Shown: positions 1 through 11,572, numbered from the stretch's first letter. The stretch: 64,000 nucleotides of DNA from Lasiosphaeris hirsuta (GCA_030549175.1 JAUKUA010000005.1:4650001-4714000); one strand, 5' to 3'. The notes: generated by a model from the letters alone, not told the origin. Made by a program: numbers and translations.

Positions 1-1209
1 CCCAGCGATTCAATGGCAGAGCCACAACGCCAGTGGCCAAGAACAGCCACTGCACTAGTTTGAGGCTTGAGGCTTGGCTCAGAAGATTCGACGCAATTGG
101 CCATGTTGAAGGCGCACGCTATTAATAGGACATTGTCTTCTCGGATTCGTCGGGGTCTGCGGCGTCACCTACAGCACGCTGCTGTTCTGTTCTGCCAACG
201 TTGGGCAAGTCGAACCACACCGAATGACTGTGTCTGGGGTCTGTTCTGGAAACCCTAGATTTCGGGAGCGGATGATCCACTGGTCGATAATTAAGATTCT
301 ACGCTTCGATTGAAGATGTTGCCGAAAGTTTGTGGTGTTTTGAGCACTCCATGCTGGGCAATACTTACAACAATACATGAGGCTCTTGCCCTTGAGGTGA
401 CCGAGTATGCTCCAGAATTGGGCTTGAAAGTCGGCCCGTATCTCTGGAAATTGAAGAATCCTCAGAAATGAAAGACATTTTCGTTCGTCGTATACCCTGG
501 TTGCTAGTACTACTAGTATCTTGTGATACTGAGATCATTCAGTGCTATGTGAAGACATTTGGAAGCTTAAGATACTGAAGATTTGAACTGTCGTGATAGG
601 CAAGGTAGGTAGGTAGGTAGGTAGGTAGGTAGGGTAGGGTGATAAACGGGGTAATGGTGGGGTTGTGAAATCTGCTGGCTAATATTGTCAATATCGCTTA
701 TCAGACGATATCGATAATTGAATTGAATTATTGCCGATAACTTTGCCTAACTTTATGCTCAATTTTATTGACGCGCACCCTACTCTATATAGGCTTAAGG
801 TTAAAGTAATGTAGAACCGGACTCCTGTATTTCCTGTGCCACTGTGACATCTGCGCGCCGTTCTTGGCCAACCAAGAAGCTACTGCAAATATATTTTCTC
901 TGCAGCGGTTTTTCACGGTGGCTACCGACTCCCCAGTCTTCTTCGCACTGCCCCTATCGGGCGGCCCTCCCCAACGTTATCCTCCGAGGTAGGTTTCTCT
1001 GGTTCCGAGATACAAATTGGCGAGGGGCTAGCACATTCCCCCAAAGGCTCTACCAGCTCTACCAGCTCCACCAGCTCTACCAGCTCCACCAGTTCTACCA
1101 GCTCCACCAGCTCTAGCTACAGCTTTTGCCACCTCACGGGTCGCCTCGGTCGCCTTTCAATAAGCTTGAATAAGGGTAACCCCGCCATACCCTCCTTCTA
1201 CCCAAAACA
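1..1209. other. 5' intergenic region with simple repeats
   Basis: No gene was found in this stretch. It contains a GGTA/AGGT tetranucleotide repeat at about 603-635, AT-rich DNA around 660-790, and a degenerate CTC-TACCAG / CTC-CACCAG 9-mer array at about 1047-1116. The 9-mer array lies 95-160 bp before the start of the FAD monooxygenase, so it is probably promoter or 5' leader. Confidence 0.6.
1047..1116. repeat. 9-bp minisatellite upstream of the monooxygenase
   Basis: About seven to eight copies of a 9-mer (TACCAGCTC alternating with CACCAGCTC) run in tandem. The array is open in more than one frame on both strands, which explains the repetitive Leu-Tyr-Gln or Glu-Leu-Val peptides it would encode. 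I do not regard those as genes. Confidence 0.85.
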
Positions 1210-2474
1210 ATGAACGGATCCCCCAAAGTCGCCATCATTGGCGCGGGCCTCACGGGCCTCCTGACCGCCCACGGCCTGAAGAAGGCAGGCTTCGACGTGG
1301 TGCTGTTCGAGCAGGAAACCAGCCTCGACGCGCGCACGCGCGACTGGCCGCTGCTGCTGCACTGGGCATTGCCGACAGTCCAGACGCTCCTGTCGGATTC
1401 CGCGCTCGTCAACTTTTCCCAGGCCGTATGCAACCCCCACCTCGAGTACACGCCCGCGGTTGAGTCTATGCCGTGCATCAACGGCCAGACCGGCGAGGTC
1501 ATGATGCGCAGCAACATGCCCGGGGCGAGGCGTGTTGCGCGCCAGCGCCTGCGTCGCGTCATGGCTGCCGATCTCGCGAGTGCCGGGATGATTCGGTGGA
1601 ATAAAAGATTGGACAGCATTGACGTAGGTGGTGGGGGTGTTCGACTTACTTTTGCCGATAGGACAACGGCTGAGGCCGACTACGTCTTTGGTGCAGACGG
1701 CGCATCGTCAAAGGTGCGCGAGTGGCTGTTTCGAGGCGATGAAGCAGCCCGCGTCAAGCCCTCTGGGCTCATGTGCGCGACCGCTGTTGTCAGGCATGGC
1801 GACGCGGCAAAGGTTGAGGCTGTCGTCAAGGTACACCCCGTCGCGGCGGTGACGGTGGGTACGACGTCGAACTGTGGGGTGTCTGGTACGTGCCCATTAT
1901 CGATCGTATTGCAATCATTTTGGTGTTTGTTTTGACCATTTTAGTCATGTACGCCGACGACCCAAACGATATGTCCACCTGGGCTATAGCGTGGATCAAG
2001 GTCTGGCGCCGTAGCACTCTGCCTGAGCCACCTGCGAAAAGAGGCCCGGAGGCACTGGCATATATCAAGGCGACTTCTGACGACCTGATTGAGCCGTTCC
2101 GCTCGCAGATCCAGTCAACACCCGAGAGCGACGGCTGCTTTATTGACGAGATGCGAACGTGGGTGCCCGTCATGTGGGAGACGCATGGCGGCCGCGTCAC
2201 GCTCGCTGGCGACGCGGCACACCCGATGCTCGTCTACCGTGGCCAAGGCTTCCAGCACGCCGTTGTTGATGCCGAGCGCTACGTTGAGGCCCTTGTGTCG
2301 GTACGCGACGGGAGGGCGAAGGCGGAGGAGGCAGTCCAGGTATACACGGCCGATGTGGTTGAGAGGGGGGCTAAAGCGGTAACGCAGAGTTTGCGTGAGG
2401 CAGAGCTGTCGATGGACCTGGAATCGGTGGGAAAGATGATTATGGCGAAGCAGGGGCATGCTAAGTCAGCTTAA
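1210..2474 (+). CDS. FAD-dependent monooxygenase (salicylate hydroxylase-like)
   Basis: A class A flavoprotein monooxygenase, which would hydroxylate a small, probably aromatic, substrate with NAD(P)H and O2. There are two exons, 1210-1885 and 1945-2474, with a 59 nt intron (GTACGT donor, TTTTAG acceptor); the join keeps frame and gives 401 residues. The Rossmann dinucleotide motif GAGLTG is at residues 11-16. The DG motif (FGADGASSKVREWLF) sits in the middle. The ribityl-binding GD motif (TLAGDAAHPM, followed by YRGQG) is near the C-terminus, where this family normally has it. The start is the first ATG and has an A-rich context. There is no signal peptide or membrane segment, so the protein is probably cytosolic. 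No pathway partner is adjacent, so the substrate cannot be named. Confidence 0.9.
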
Positions 2475-3366
2475 GACTTGACTGTAACTATAGAAGGAAG
2501 GGGGGGGGGGGGGGGGGGGTATCTAGTCTGATATTAAAGACACTTGGGTGAGGCGTGGGCGCGTGAAACAGGTATACTAGAATCGGAGGAATAGATAGTT
2601 ATCTAGAACCCAATTAAACCATCAACTCCAAAAACGCAAGAGCCCAAAGGCTCCTCTAAAAGGGTGGTTAGGTTGCCAGGGGCGCCAGGGATGGTAAGTT
2701 ATAGTGTTTATGATGAGCCTTTTATTGTGTTTTTGAGCGATTTGAGCGATTTAGATCGCTACAACAGTGTCGAATTGACTGATGTTCAATTGACTGTGAT
2801 TGATTGTAATTGACTGCGATGGGGTGCGACCGTCAGCGTGATCCCCCTGTCTATCAACCTTGCTTACTTGTACGTCGCGGTAACACTCTCCCCTATCCGC
2901 CTCGTATTCCTAATCGCCGTCGGATCCTGTTGCATTTAACAGAGCTAATATCCAAAAGAGAACTGGCCACGTGTGCGCGGGACGCACACGGCTATAACCG
3001 CCAAGGCTACCGCTCTCTTCAGTAGATTTCGAGCAGCGATCAACACATCTTTTCCACTTGCACTGTAGCCTGCATTTTTTCGAGATCACGATAGCATTGC
3101 TCGTCGGGCACGTGGCACGGTCCTTGACCTCTGCCGTTCTGTAAGGGGCGCGCGCGTGCGAGACCGGCTTCCTGATCGCCGGCATCTACATTCCGTGGCC
3201 GCCAGTGGATGACAACCTAGTGCTGGACGTTCGGCAGCCTTCCAGGAACAACATCTCGGGTCGCTGAATGTCTGGCCCGGCGCTTTACCATTTGTCAACC
3301 CATCAGAGTTGTTATCCTCTAGAGAGGAAATGAGATAAGATTATTGATATTTATTGTTTACGGACA
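2475..3366. other. Intergenic region with G20 tract and a dispersed repeat
   Basis: It starts with an uninterrupted run of 20 G residues (2500-2519) in the presumed 3' region of the monooxygenase. A copy of dispersed repeat family B follows at about 2701-2845. I see no supportable gene in the rest. Confidence 0.6.
2701..2845 (+). repeat. Dispersed repeat family B, copy 1
   Basis: It shares an ordered series of blocks with copies at about 21875-22125 and, inverted, 61156-61430: ATAGTGTT-(T)GATG, then CTTTTATTG, then GAGCGATTTA-ATCGCT, then CA(A)CAGTGT-GAATTGA. This copy is shorter and ends soon after GTGCGACCGT. It has no coding capacity and looks like a non-autonomous element or terminal fragment. 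Confidence 0.7.
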
Positions 3367-4581
3367 ATGGGTATCGTTTCGTATTTCCCACGCTGGAAAC
3401 GGTGTGTCTTTAACATTCTCGCCCTGCTCACCACTATTCCTGGTCAAGCGGTCGGATCCCCTATCGAGGCCACTCCAAACCCAACACTTGATGCTATCCG
3501 ACAGAAGCACCACCTCCCCGGCCTTGTGGCTGCCCGCATCCAAGGACGGCATCACAATCATGCAGCCATTATTGCTCAAGTTGCTGGCGTTCGGAAGTTT
3601 GGCAACGATACCAAGATGACAACTAGCGACACATTTCATCTCGGCTCACTGACCAAAGCCATGACGGCGACCCTCATCGCTCTGCTCATCAGCGATCCGC
3701 AGAACGGGTTAGGCTGGAACACGACGGTTTCTGAAGCTCTGCCACATCTCACGGGAATCGCCCCAGAGCATGGCAGCACCAGCCTGAGCATGCTCGCCGC
3801 TCACCGCGCCGGATTCAACGACACGGCCCTCATCCTGCAAGACGTGCCATTGTGGATCGCGATTGCAAATGGAACGTACACCCTGACCGAAGGCCGCCGC
3901 CTTATCGCGGAGCGGGCCTTTGCGTCGAAGCCTATCACATCCCCGGGCAGCAGCTACTTGTACTCCAACCTCGGCTACATGGTGCTCGGCCACCTCGTTG
4001 ACGTGCACTACCAAGACGGGGGGTGGGAGCGCTTCATCCGCGAACAACTCTGGAATCCGTTGGGCATGAAAGACTGCGGACTCGGTCCCGTGCCCCAGGA
4101 GACACCAGAGTCCATCACCAACCCATGGCCGCACTTACCCGGCAACCCCGATCCGGTCCCGGTACCACCGGACACGGATCTGCCATCCGTGATGGGCCCG
4201 GCGGGGACAGCCCACTGCACCATCGGATCGTACGCCAAGTTTCTCTCGCTGCATCTGGATGCGATTTTGGGAAGGGAGACGTCTTTCCTGCCGCCTTCTG
4301 CCTTTCACGTCCTGCACACGCCGTATAGCACCCTCGCCGGTAGCCCGCTGACAGGCGGGGTGGGAGATATCTACACGCCGGGAGGGTGGCTTCTTGTGCC
4401 CGATGACGGAGTAAATGGCCAATATTTACTGCACGACGGGACAAACTCGATGAATTACGCGTGGGCTTTGGTGGTGCCGGGCAGAAACGAGTCGTATTTC
4501 ATTGCGACCAACGTTGGAGGGGCTGACCAGGCTATGAGCGATGTTGCAGAGCGTCTGTTTGCGGGAACTTTGGGGCTGTAA
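3367..4581 (+). CDS. Secreted beta-lactamase-fold serine hydrolase
   Basis: A 404-residue single-exon protein of the class C beta-lactamase / penicillin-binding / EstB-like superfamily. In fungi these act as esterases, amidases or peptidases more often than as antibiotic-degrading enzymes. The catalytic SxxK is SLTK at residues 94-97. The YxN motif is YSN at 199-201. The third-strand H/K-x-G equivalent is HDG at 356-358. The N-terminus has a hydrophobic stretch (residues 14-22) ending in small residues, consistent with a signal peptide cleaved near residue 31. Asn-x-Thr/Ser sequons (for example NTT, NGT, NES) would fit glycosylation. The protein is complete, with all three motifs in order. 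The substrate is unknown. Confidence 0.88.
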   Translation: MGIVSYFPRWKRCVFNILALLTTIPGQAVGSPIEATPNPTLDAIRQKHHLPGLVAARIQGRHHNHAAIIAQVAGVRKFGNDTKMTTSDTFHLGSLTKAMTATLIALLISDPQNGLGWNTTVSEALPHLTGIAPEHGSTSLSMLAAHRAGFNDTALILQDVPLWIAIANGTYTLTEGRRLIAERAFASKPITSPGSSYLYSNLGYMVLGHLVDVHYQDGGWERFIREQLWNPLGMKDCGLGPVPQETPESITNPWPHLPGNPDPVPVPPDTDLPSVMGPAGTAHCTIGSYAKFLSLHLDAILGRETSFLPPSAFHVLHTPYSTLAGSPLTGGVGDIYTPGGWLLVPDDGVNGQYLLHDGTNSMNYAWALVVPGRNESYFIATNVGGADQAMSDVAERLFAGTLGL

Positions 4582-5007
4582 TAGTGGCAGTTATCAACCT
4601 AAATTGTTTTAGCCTGGTAATAATCATCAATGCCGCCCTCGTCGACCCATGCCAACCATACCACACTCGCCGCTTTTTCTCAGGCACCTGCCAGAAGCCG
4701 CCAGAAAATCACCGGTGAAGTGACGGGAACCCCATTTATAAAGTCCTCAGGACTAACGGCCCTAGCGCAATCAAGACATCCATAGCAAAGAGTGCATAAT
4801 CCCGCCTGGTAGTAGCCGAGTGTATTATGTCCCTCGAGTCTAAGTTTGGTAATACGGTTACATCCGCTGTGCAAGTGTGTCCAGACGGGTCGTTAATAAA
4901 CCCAGGAGACGACGACATATCGGGGCCTGACAGCAATACTTGGCTACAGCTTGAGTTCGGCGAGAAGCTATCAAGTATGCTGGATGGGATTTCCATCTAG
5001 ATTAAAA
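4582..5007. other. Intergenic region, no feature seen
   Basis: AT-moderate DNA between the hydrolase and the first inverted repeat copy. The short open frames have no recognisable content. Confidence 0.5.
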
Positions 5008-5226
5008 CAGCCTGGTTGTATGAGACGAATCTAGGCACACGAAATTTCCCTTTTCGTTTGTAGTCCTGAGCTGGGTTGAGCTATGGCTGATTCGTCCTGA
5101 GCTTTCCCTGATTTCTTCCCTGAGCTAGGGTGATCCCATACACGGCCGCTTCACAACCTTAAAGGCCCGTTTTCAGTCCCCGGCTAAATTTTCCTTTTGA
5201 TGGAAAGTAGCTGACGTGTATGATTC
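5008..5226 (+). repeat. Repeat family A, left copy (inverted partner near 30.6 kb)
   Basis: This 219 bp block matches the reverse complement of 30481-30714 over most of its length. It starts with CAGCCTGGT, then GAGACGAATCT-GGCACACGAAATT, GGTGAGCT/TTGAGCT, GTGGCTGAT-CCTGAG and AGGCCCGTTTTCAGTC, and ends with GATGGAAAGTAG. Both copies have a degenerate minisatellite a few hundred bases further in the same orientation. Confidence 0.8.
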
Positions 5227-5369
5227 ATAGGAATGGCTCCTAGGCAGCAATTCCAATTACGATTCACGCGCGTATACTGGGTATGCGTATGACTCGTATC
5301 ATGTGTGATGAAAATCCCTATTGCTAAAGCAAAGCAAAAGGATCCAATTACACCTAATTCAGATCAATA

Positions 5370-5640
5370 TACTATACTACAGAAGGATATAGTATAGGAT
5401 ATAACCAGCTCCAGCGAGGGGACTTTCTGGGCCGTGCATGCACCGCCATAATTAGCAAGGAGACTTCGCTCAAAGTCGGTCATCATAACCCTGCGGTTCT
5501 CCTCACTCCACAGCATGTTGAGAGCCGACACATCGGCGCAGGTAACGCCCATGTCCGTGGAGAGCGCGCAGTGCAGGCGGTGCGTAGATGCAGTTGCAAG
5601 CAGTGCGTGAATGCAAGTCAAGCAGCAGTCGCCACACTTA
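5370..5640 (-). pseudogene. Degraded protein kinase-like fragment
   Basis: On the minus strand a short frame holds NMLWSEENRRVMMTDFERSL. This resembles the catalytic-loop to DFG-like stretch of fungal kinase-like proteins, where the usual pattern is H-G-D-x-R-x-x-N-x-L-W ... V-M-x-I-D-F-E-R. The upstream catalytic-loop His-Gly positions are not intact, and no lobe sequence extends in either direction. I infer a decayed gene fragment next to repeats. A chance similarity is possible. Confidence 0.4.
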
Positions 5641-5739
5641 GCCTGAGCCAGCCTGAGCGGGTGTGAGCCTTGTTTCAGGCCACTTCTGGGTCCTGAACCC
5701 ATCTCTTGGCTACGGAGCCCACCTCGGGCTACTGATCTC

Positions 5740-6090
5740 AATTTTAGGCCACTAATCCCTTTTTTAGGCCACTCAACCCACTTCTAGGCTGCTGATGCCC
5801 ATTCCTAGGCCACTGATTCCCCTTTCCAGAAAATCCCAGTACATGCCTTAAGATGATAGATCCCTAGACGATATCCTAGCTCAGAATTTTGGATGGTACA
5901 CGGTATTCCAGCCCAGAGTTTAGGATGGTACATGATAAGTCTAGCACATAATGGGATGCCCCGCAGCATATTAATACATAATAGGGTGTCTCGGAGCATA
6001 CACCGACATACTCTGGGATGGTACATAATATTCTAGCTCGGATTATGGTATAGTACATGGTATCTCAGCTGGGAATTTGAGATGGTACAT
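5740..6090. repeat. Two adjacent degenerate minisatellites
   Basis: From about 5695 to 5825 units of roughly 25-30 bp repeat around TAGGCCACT(G/A)AT. From about 5826 to 6090 a second array repeats around GATGGTACATGATATTCTAGCTC. The second array resembles the array at about 29915-30165 (ACCAGTACATGATATACTAGC). Neither is coding. Confidence 0.65.
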
Positions 6091-6385
6091 CCGATCACTC
6101 AAGACGGTCTATTTGCTGAAACTAATATTCTGTATGTAAAGAACCGCTCCGGTGGTTGTTGGGCCTAGCATTTTTCTAGTGTTGCGGCTTCCAGCCTGTC
6201 CCTTCGCCGTGATTGTTTGCGCCCACGTCCCCCTGGGGATGAAAAGAGCCCTCAGGATGCACTGAGCAGGCGGACCATGCGATTCAATGGATTTATACAA
6301 TGCAATAGCCGACGCTATCAACAGCGGCTAGCTTATGCTTATAATTCCATCCCGCTAACCTATATCCAGAGAAAACCGAGTAGAG

Positions 6386-6739
6386 CTATTCTTCGTCGAC
6401 TTGCTTGAATTCTGCTCCGGTACAGATAACGATGCATCGAAACTGGATTTCACAGGAATTACCCCGCTTCAGAGCCAGGTGTTCCTTGGACTGGTTAGCC
6501 GTCCGGATCGATTCCTCCCACACGTGAGAAACAGGGATCCAAGAAACGTTGGAAGCTTTGGGACAAGAGAAATGTCGGTTTGTCACTCGCGCGTGGACTC
6601 CAGAAGTCGGTTCAGAAGTCGGGCTCACAGACGAGATCGTCCGAATTGGCGGCTCCCCGACAATGGGCAGTTCGCATCCATGACACATTGTGTCGAGCCG
6701 TGACTCCCAAAAAGTTGCGAGAACCTCGGTAAATGTCAC
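6386..6739 (-). pseudogene. HET-domain-like N-terminal fragment
   Basis: An open frame of 117 codons on the minus strand contains a paired-cysteine stretch (MCHGCELPI) and then SWIPVSHVWEESI. The latter resembles the xPVSHVW core that opens the heterokaryon-incompatibility (HET) domain. The later HET signature (WxDxxCINQ) is not found downstream, and the frame ends at a stop. A truncated or decayed HET gene is my inference. The family assignment rests mainly on one motif. Confidence 0.35.
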
Positions 6740-8707
6740 CGTAACTTGTTGGTGCCCGACGCAGAGTACGAGGTATGGTTCGTCGGTCGCTGTCGAGATA
6801 GCATCTCCGTCCGTGTCAAGCGGCCGGAGGGACTGTTACCCGCCGTACCATCGCTTCTGTGACAACTTCAACAACACCGTTTCCAGCCGAGTCCTGAATG
6901 CAGCAGCTTTGTCCGCGCCTTCATCGGCGATGATCTGAACAATCGAGCACAAGAACCTGTTGATCGCTCCGCCGCCGTTGTCTGGCAAATCCTGGCTCAG
7001 TTGAATGGCAGCTTGCGACAAGTCTGCACAGAGAAGGGTGGAAGAGTCGGTAAGTACCGTAGGTATTCAAGAAGGTAACTTGTACTCCTCGGTAGTGCAA
7101 ACTGGTCATGTGGCAATGACACGCTCCACGGTCGTCCATCCGCCGCTGAACCATCTTCCCTTCACTGATTGTCGCATTCCAGCTCACGCCACACCATATC
7201 TACTCCGCACACTAAGCCCTGTTCGGGAGATTCAGTGCATCACGGAGCATGGCCGCTGAGCGCCCGGTCAGGGTGTGAACGTCTAGACGGGTCTGGAGGC
7301 TAGCTGAACTGCCGCATCGCCAAGACCCGTGCATCCCGCGCCTGCGGATTGGACAAGCGTCGTCTTGTGGCTGCTGTGTTACATGGGTGCTGAAAACCTA
7401 GCATACGGTTATTGATTATTGATACTGCCGGCGTAAGCCACTCAGCCATCATTTATGCCCTACACCCAAAGCCTCCATTGCACACACTTGACAGACACCA
7501 GGAAACCAGTTGTTCATCTGTCAGTGTTCCACCAGTCACGGCAAGCTCCTAGAGGCGACCAGAAATTCCTTGGTGCTTTGCTCGTTAGCCAGGTCGGCGG
7601 CAGCGCCGTAAAAATCATCAAAGGTCCATGACTTACGGAATACCTAGTAGCTAATAAGACCATCACCGGTCCACCCAGGGTGACCTCAACGAGAAAAATA
7701 ACCCCACCCAGTCCCGACCGAAACATCGCAGGTCCTCTCAGCTGATGGACTTAATCATTCCAGCCTTCACGGCTTTTCATGCCCATCGTTTCTCATGACA
7801 CTAGCTCAGCTGCAAGGTATCGGAGCGATGGTGGATAGCACAGACTTGTGCCATCCAGCCTCGTCGGTCAGGCGCCCCTGCAGGTGCGCTATCAACTACC
7901 GGCCCCTCTTTGAACGCCTTTCATGGCTATGACTCGCCCCGGGGTTCTGGTGACGGTTCAAATGGTGCTGGCATTGAGTGTTGCCCACTATCAACGGGCT
8001 GCGAACATGGAGGGCCCAGACTTCAAGAGAACCGACCCTCACTTTTTATCCTTGTTATGCACCACAAAACGAAAGTTACCTAGGTACCTACCCAGGTTCG
8101 CTAAGGCTTATGCGAGATAACCAAAGTCAACCAGTCGCGTCACTCGGAACGCAAAGCCACGCCCCGTATTGCTGACACAGAACTTGACTGCCGTAATCTC
8201 ATCGCAGGTTCAGCTTGCCCTCAATTCCGGGGTTTTTAGGTGGAGGGGTAGGAATGTCAGTCTTCTGGACTCAGCCACAGCCCTACTGGGCAATCCGGCA
8301 CTGGTAGCCAGGAGGGACGGTCCGATAACGACAGCAAAGACCGAATCAGGAATCACAGCGATGCCCATCGAGCGATCACACTTCCTTCCCAATAGAATCA
8401 AGGTTGTCTGCTCGGGCTGGCTGAAAGGTGCATTAGTTGTAGCTGTATTCTCGAGGATACGTGGGACGATGAGGATAGCTCTACGAGAGGTTGCCCAACT
8501 TGGTAGAGTACGAAGTCTTGGTCATGAGTATAAAGCTGCTACTGTCCGCGGCTCAAGATGGACCTCAGTTCTTCTGGCAAGGCCATCTCTGATCTTCTTG
8601 CCTTCATCGATTCCCAGTCCCCTTATACCCCACCTTGGAATACTCCTGAACTCAGCAAGCTCCCCATAATCAATTTTTGATCCAAAATCATCGACTAGGT
8701 GCTCAAG
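6740..8707. other. Intergenic region, no convincing gene
   Basis: Several short frames are present but none can be tied to a family. A 40-codon ATG frame at 8558-8680 ends 27 bp before the tyrosinase start and may be an upstream ORF in its leader. A plus-strand stretch near 6900-7045 reads without stops and ends at a possible donor, but I could not identify it. Confidence 0.45.
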
Positions 8708-11112
8708 ATGACGACCCCTGTTCCTACCATAGGTGTTGCCTCTGCAACTGGTGAGTTTCTTCTCCCGGTCAACCTGCACAGGAATCTCTTTTGCTCTAAA
8801 AATCAGGTGGAGCGCGGGGTTAATGCGATACATGTACCAATGCAGCGTCAATCCCTGAGCGGAAGGATGTCAGAGACGTATTCAAAAAGGACAAGGTGAT
8901 GTGGGAGCTCTTTCTCCTGGGGCTCTACAAGTTCCAGCAAGATGGGGCCAAGGACAGGTCTTATTTTGATATTGCAGGTCAGAGTCCTCCCAGCACCCCC
9001 ATGTCTTGAGTTCCGGGCGCTAACAGAGAGCACAGGCATCCATGGTGAGCCGTACACGGCCTGGAATGGAGTCGACCGCACTGTGATGGGCAAGAAAGAC
9101 TCTTGGAGCTTGAGGAGGGCGGGTTCCAATTACTGCTCACACTCTTCTGCCCTTTTTGCCACTTGGCATCGACCCTATCTTGCTCTTTTCGAGGTAAGTA
9201 CCCAGCAATTGTGCTTCGCCCACAATTGAACGCGCACAGGTTGACAGTCCTTCAAGCAAGAATTGCACCGGCATGTCCTTGACGAAGCCAAGCGCTTGGG
9301 CGGCAGGTACCCCGAAAAGGCGAGTGGGTTTCGTCTGCCCTACTGGGATTGGGCCATCAAGACGACGGACCCAAAAGAAGCATATCCCGTCCTGTTCGAT
9401 GACGTTTCGGTGGTAATCTCGATTGATAACAACCTTCGGATTCGAAACCCCCTTGCGGCCTTCAGAGTCGACGACTTGGACGGTTCGGCAAAACGCGAAC
9501 CGACAACGCTCATCCCTGGAAAAGAGTATTTCCCAGTAAGTGCCTCTTAGGTATTGTCCCATCTACAGGGCTACAACGGGACTCGGATGCGCTGACAATG
9601 GGCGCTACCAAGTTCACATATGACGGAAAGGGCACAGTCCGCTACCCAGTGACGAAGGGCAGAGTAGTGGTTGTCAGTGATGGAGGGGCGAAGACTGACA
9701 GTGACGGCTTGAGAGGGGCAATCCACAATCTCTCGGTCCGTTCGGCCATCTCGTCGCTGTTGGGCCAAGTGGAATCGAATGGACGCACGCCCGTGCCCAA
9801 ATACAGCTTCAACGCCGTCTCCACGAACAAGCTGGGCGATGGGGGCGTGGGAGGCTTTAGTAGCCTCGAGGCTCTGCATGACACGATTCACGGCACAGTG
9901 AGCGGTGCTGGTGGTCATATGGGCCAGATAGGGCTAGCAGCGTTTGATCCCATCTTCTGGCTGCACCACTGGTATGCATCGACCACCCCCCTCTTTTATA
10001 CGTGATACATAGCTACCCCAGGTACTAACAAATCTTTTAGCAACGTTGACCGGCTGCTTGCCATCTACCAGGCCCTTTACCCCAATAGCAACCTTCAAGA
10101 GTGGAAGTCCAGCAAGGTAACCTTGACCACTGACAAAGGCGATCGACAAGGCAGCGACACCAACCTGTATCCGTTCCGGCGCAGTTCGGGTCAACCAAAC
10201 AAATTCTGGACGTCCGAGGATATCAAGAACACCACTGCCTTGGGCTACACGTATCCGGAGACGTCGGAGAGAGCACGCCAGGAACACCCCAACTATTTCA
10301 ATTGGCTGCTCGGTGAGGTCAGCCGACTCTACGGAGCCCCGGGCCTGCCCTCATCGAAGAGGGTCCGAGCACCAGATGCCGTTACTTCCTTCATGGCCTT
10401 CCAAGCTGAGCCCGACCTCCCACTTATCAACCCAGGACCCGGGAATCCAAGTTCCGGCCGGGAAGCCGCGGGCAGCCAGCCCGGCGGCGGCGTGCCTAAT
10501 TCCTCAGCCGAGTCGGGCGACCTCGGGGGAGCCGGCGCTATTACCACGACCCAAAGCAATGTTATCGACGACGACGACGACGAGTCCACATTCACCGTCT
10601 GGACCGCTAACATCCGCGCCGAGAAGCACGTCCTTGGTCAGCCGTACAACGTGTACCTCTTCCTGGGCGAGTTCCCCCGCTCGGACCCGTCGGCATGGGA
10701 TCTCAACCAGACCACGGTGGGCCTAGTCGCCATCCTTGGACGCCCCGAGGACACGGGCTGCGATAAGTGCGTGGCCGACATGGCCGATCAGCTCTGTGTC
10801 ACTGGCACCGTGTCACTGACAGAGGCCCTGCTCGACTCGTACAACGGCACCATCAATGCCGATGACAGCCTCACTGGCTTTGATGATGAGACGGTCGAGG
10901 AGTATCTGACCAAAAATCTGCACTGGCGCGTTGCATTAGGGGACAATACTGAGGTGCCTAGGGACCAAGTGCCGGGCCTGGTTGTGTGTGTGTCATCTGT
11001 GAAGATGAGGATGGATGGAAACGGCGTGCCTGTGTTTGATTCGGAGCATACGGTGCACCCCGGAATCACGGATGGAAGACCGGCGGGGTTGAGAGAGGGC
11101 GATGAGATTTGA
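8708..11112 (+). CDS. Tyrosinase, long form with C-terminal extension
   Basis: A type 3 copper monophenol/diphenol oxidase. I place six exons: 8708-8750, 8846-8977, 9036-9193, 9248-9535, 9613-9971 and 10041-11112. Together they give 683 residues with every join in frame. The third acceptor, used after GTAAGT at 9536, is the AAG at 9610-9612 behind a GCTGAC branch point; the nearer CAG at 9568 leads to a stop. CuA ligands lie in GIHGEPY, YCSHSSALF and TWHRPYLALFE; CuB ligands lie in HDTIHG, GGHMG and FDPIFWLHHCNVDRL. The last intron splits the codon after the CuB HH pair and has a perfect TACTAAC box. After the catalytic domain come a Gly/Ser/Pro-rich linker, an Asp run, and a C-terminal beta domain as in intracellular latent tyrosinases. 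No signal peptide is seen. A role in melanin formation is inferred. Confidence 0.88.
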
Positions 11113-11572
11113 GTGCGTGTCAAGGGGGTTTCTTGATGTAGTTCGAGCCGCTTTCTCGCTCTTGTGGCAGGTCCCAGCTCCCGGGAAAATGATAGTTGTG
11201 TCGCATCATATTAGGTTAGAGGTACGGACCATAGTAGCCTGAGATATACGTAAAGAGTCCGGGTTGGTGGCTGTTATCGGCCTTAGGATCTACTAGGTGT
11301 TCCTTTCACACTTCTCGCAGATGATTTCTTGCGAGAGACTAGCTGTCTTACATCCCAAATACGACTTCAATATATTTCTCTAGGTGCTAGATTTACCGTT
11401 GGAAACTGACTGTCAATTGAATTTGAGGCATTGAGTCGTGCGCCAATAGCAAAAAGCCGCCGCTTATTGACCATATTAGACTAGAATAACAAGATAACAT
11501 AGGAATAAGATATCTAGATACCTGAATATCCATTCTCGTAGAGAGGTAAAGCGTCGCGGGTGAACGGGCTAC
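11113..11572. other. Convergent 3' intergenic region
   Basis: It holds the 3' ends of the tyrosinase and of the LGFP gene, which are tail-to-tail. The DNA is AT-rich and no further feature is seen. Confidence 0.6.

Noticed and set aside
922..1116. Repetitive Leu-Tyr-Gln / Glu-Leu-Val peptides as a possible repeat protein
   Set aside because: They come from a 9 bp minisatellite open in several frames on both strands, with no start or domain context.
8169..8669. Plus-strand frame of 166 codons before the tyrosinase
   Set aside because: No domain or signal peptide, and it overlaps equally long frames on the other strand.
9536..9612. Apparent frameshift in the tyrosinase after GKEYFP
   Set aside because: Using the near CAG at 9568 gives a stop, but a 77 nt intron ending at the AAG before 9613 restores the frame (YFP then FTYDGKG) with a good donor and branch point.
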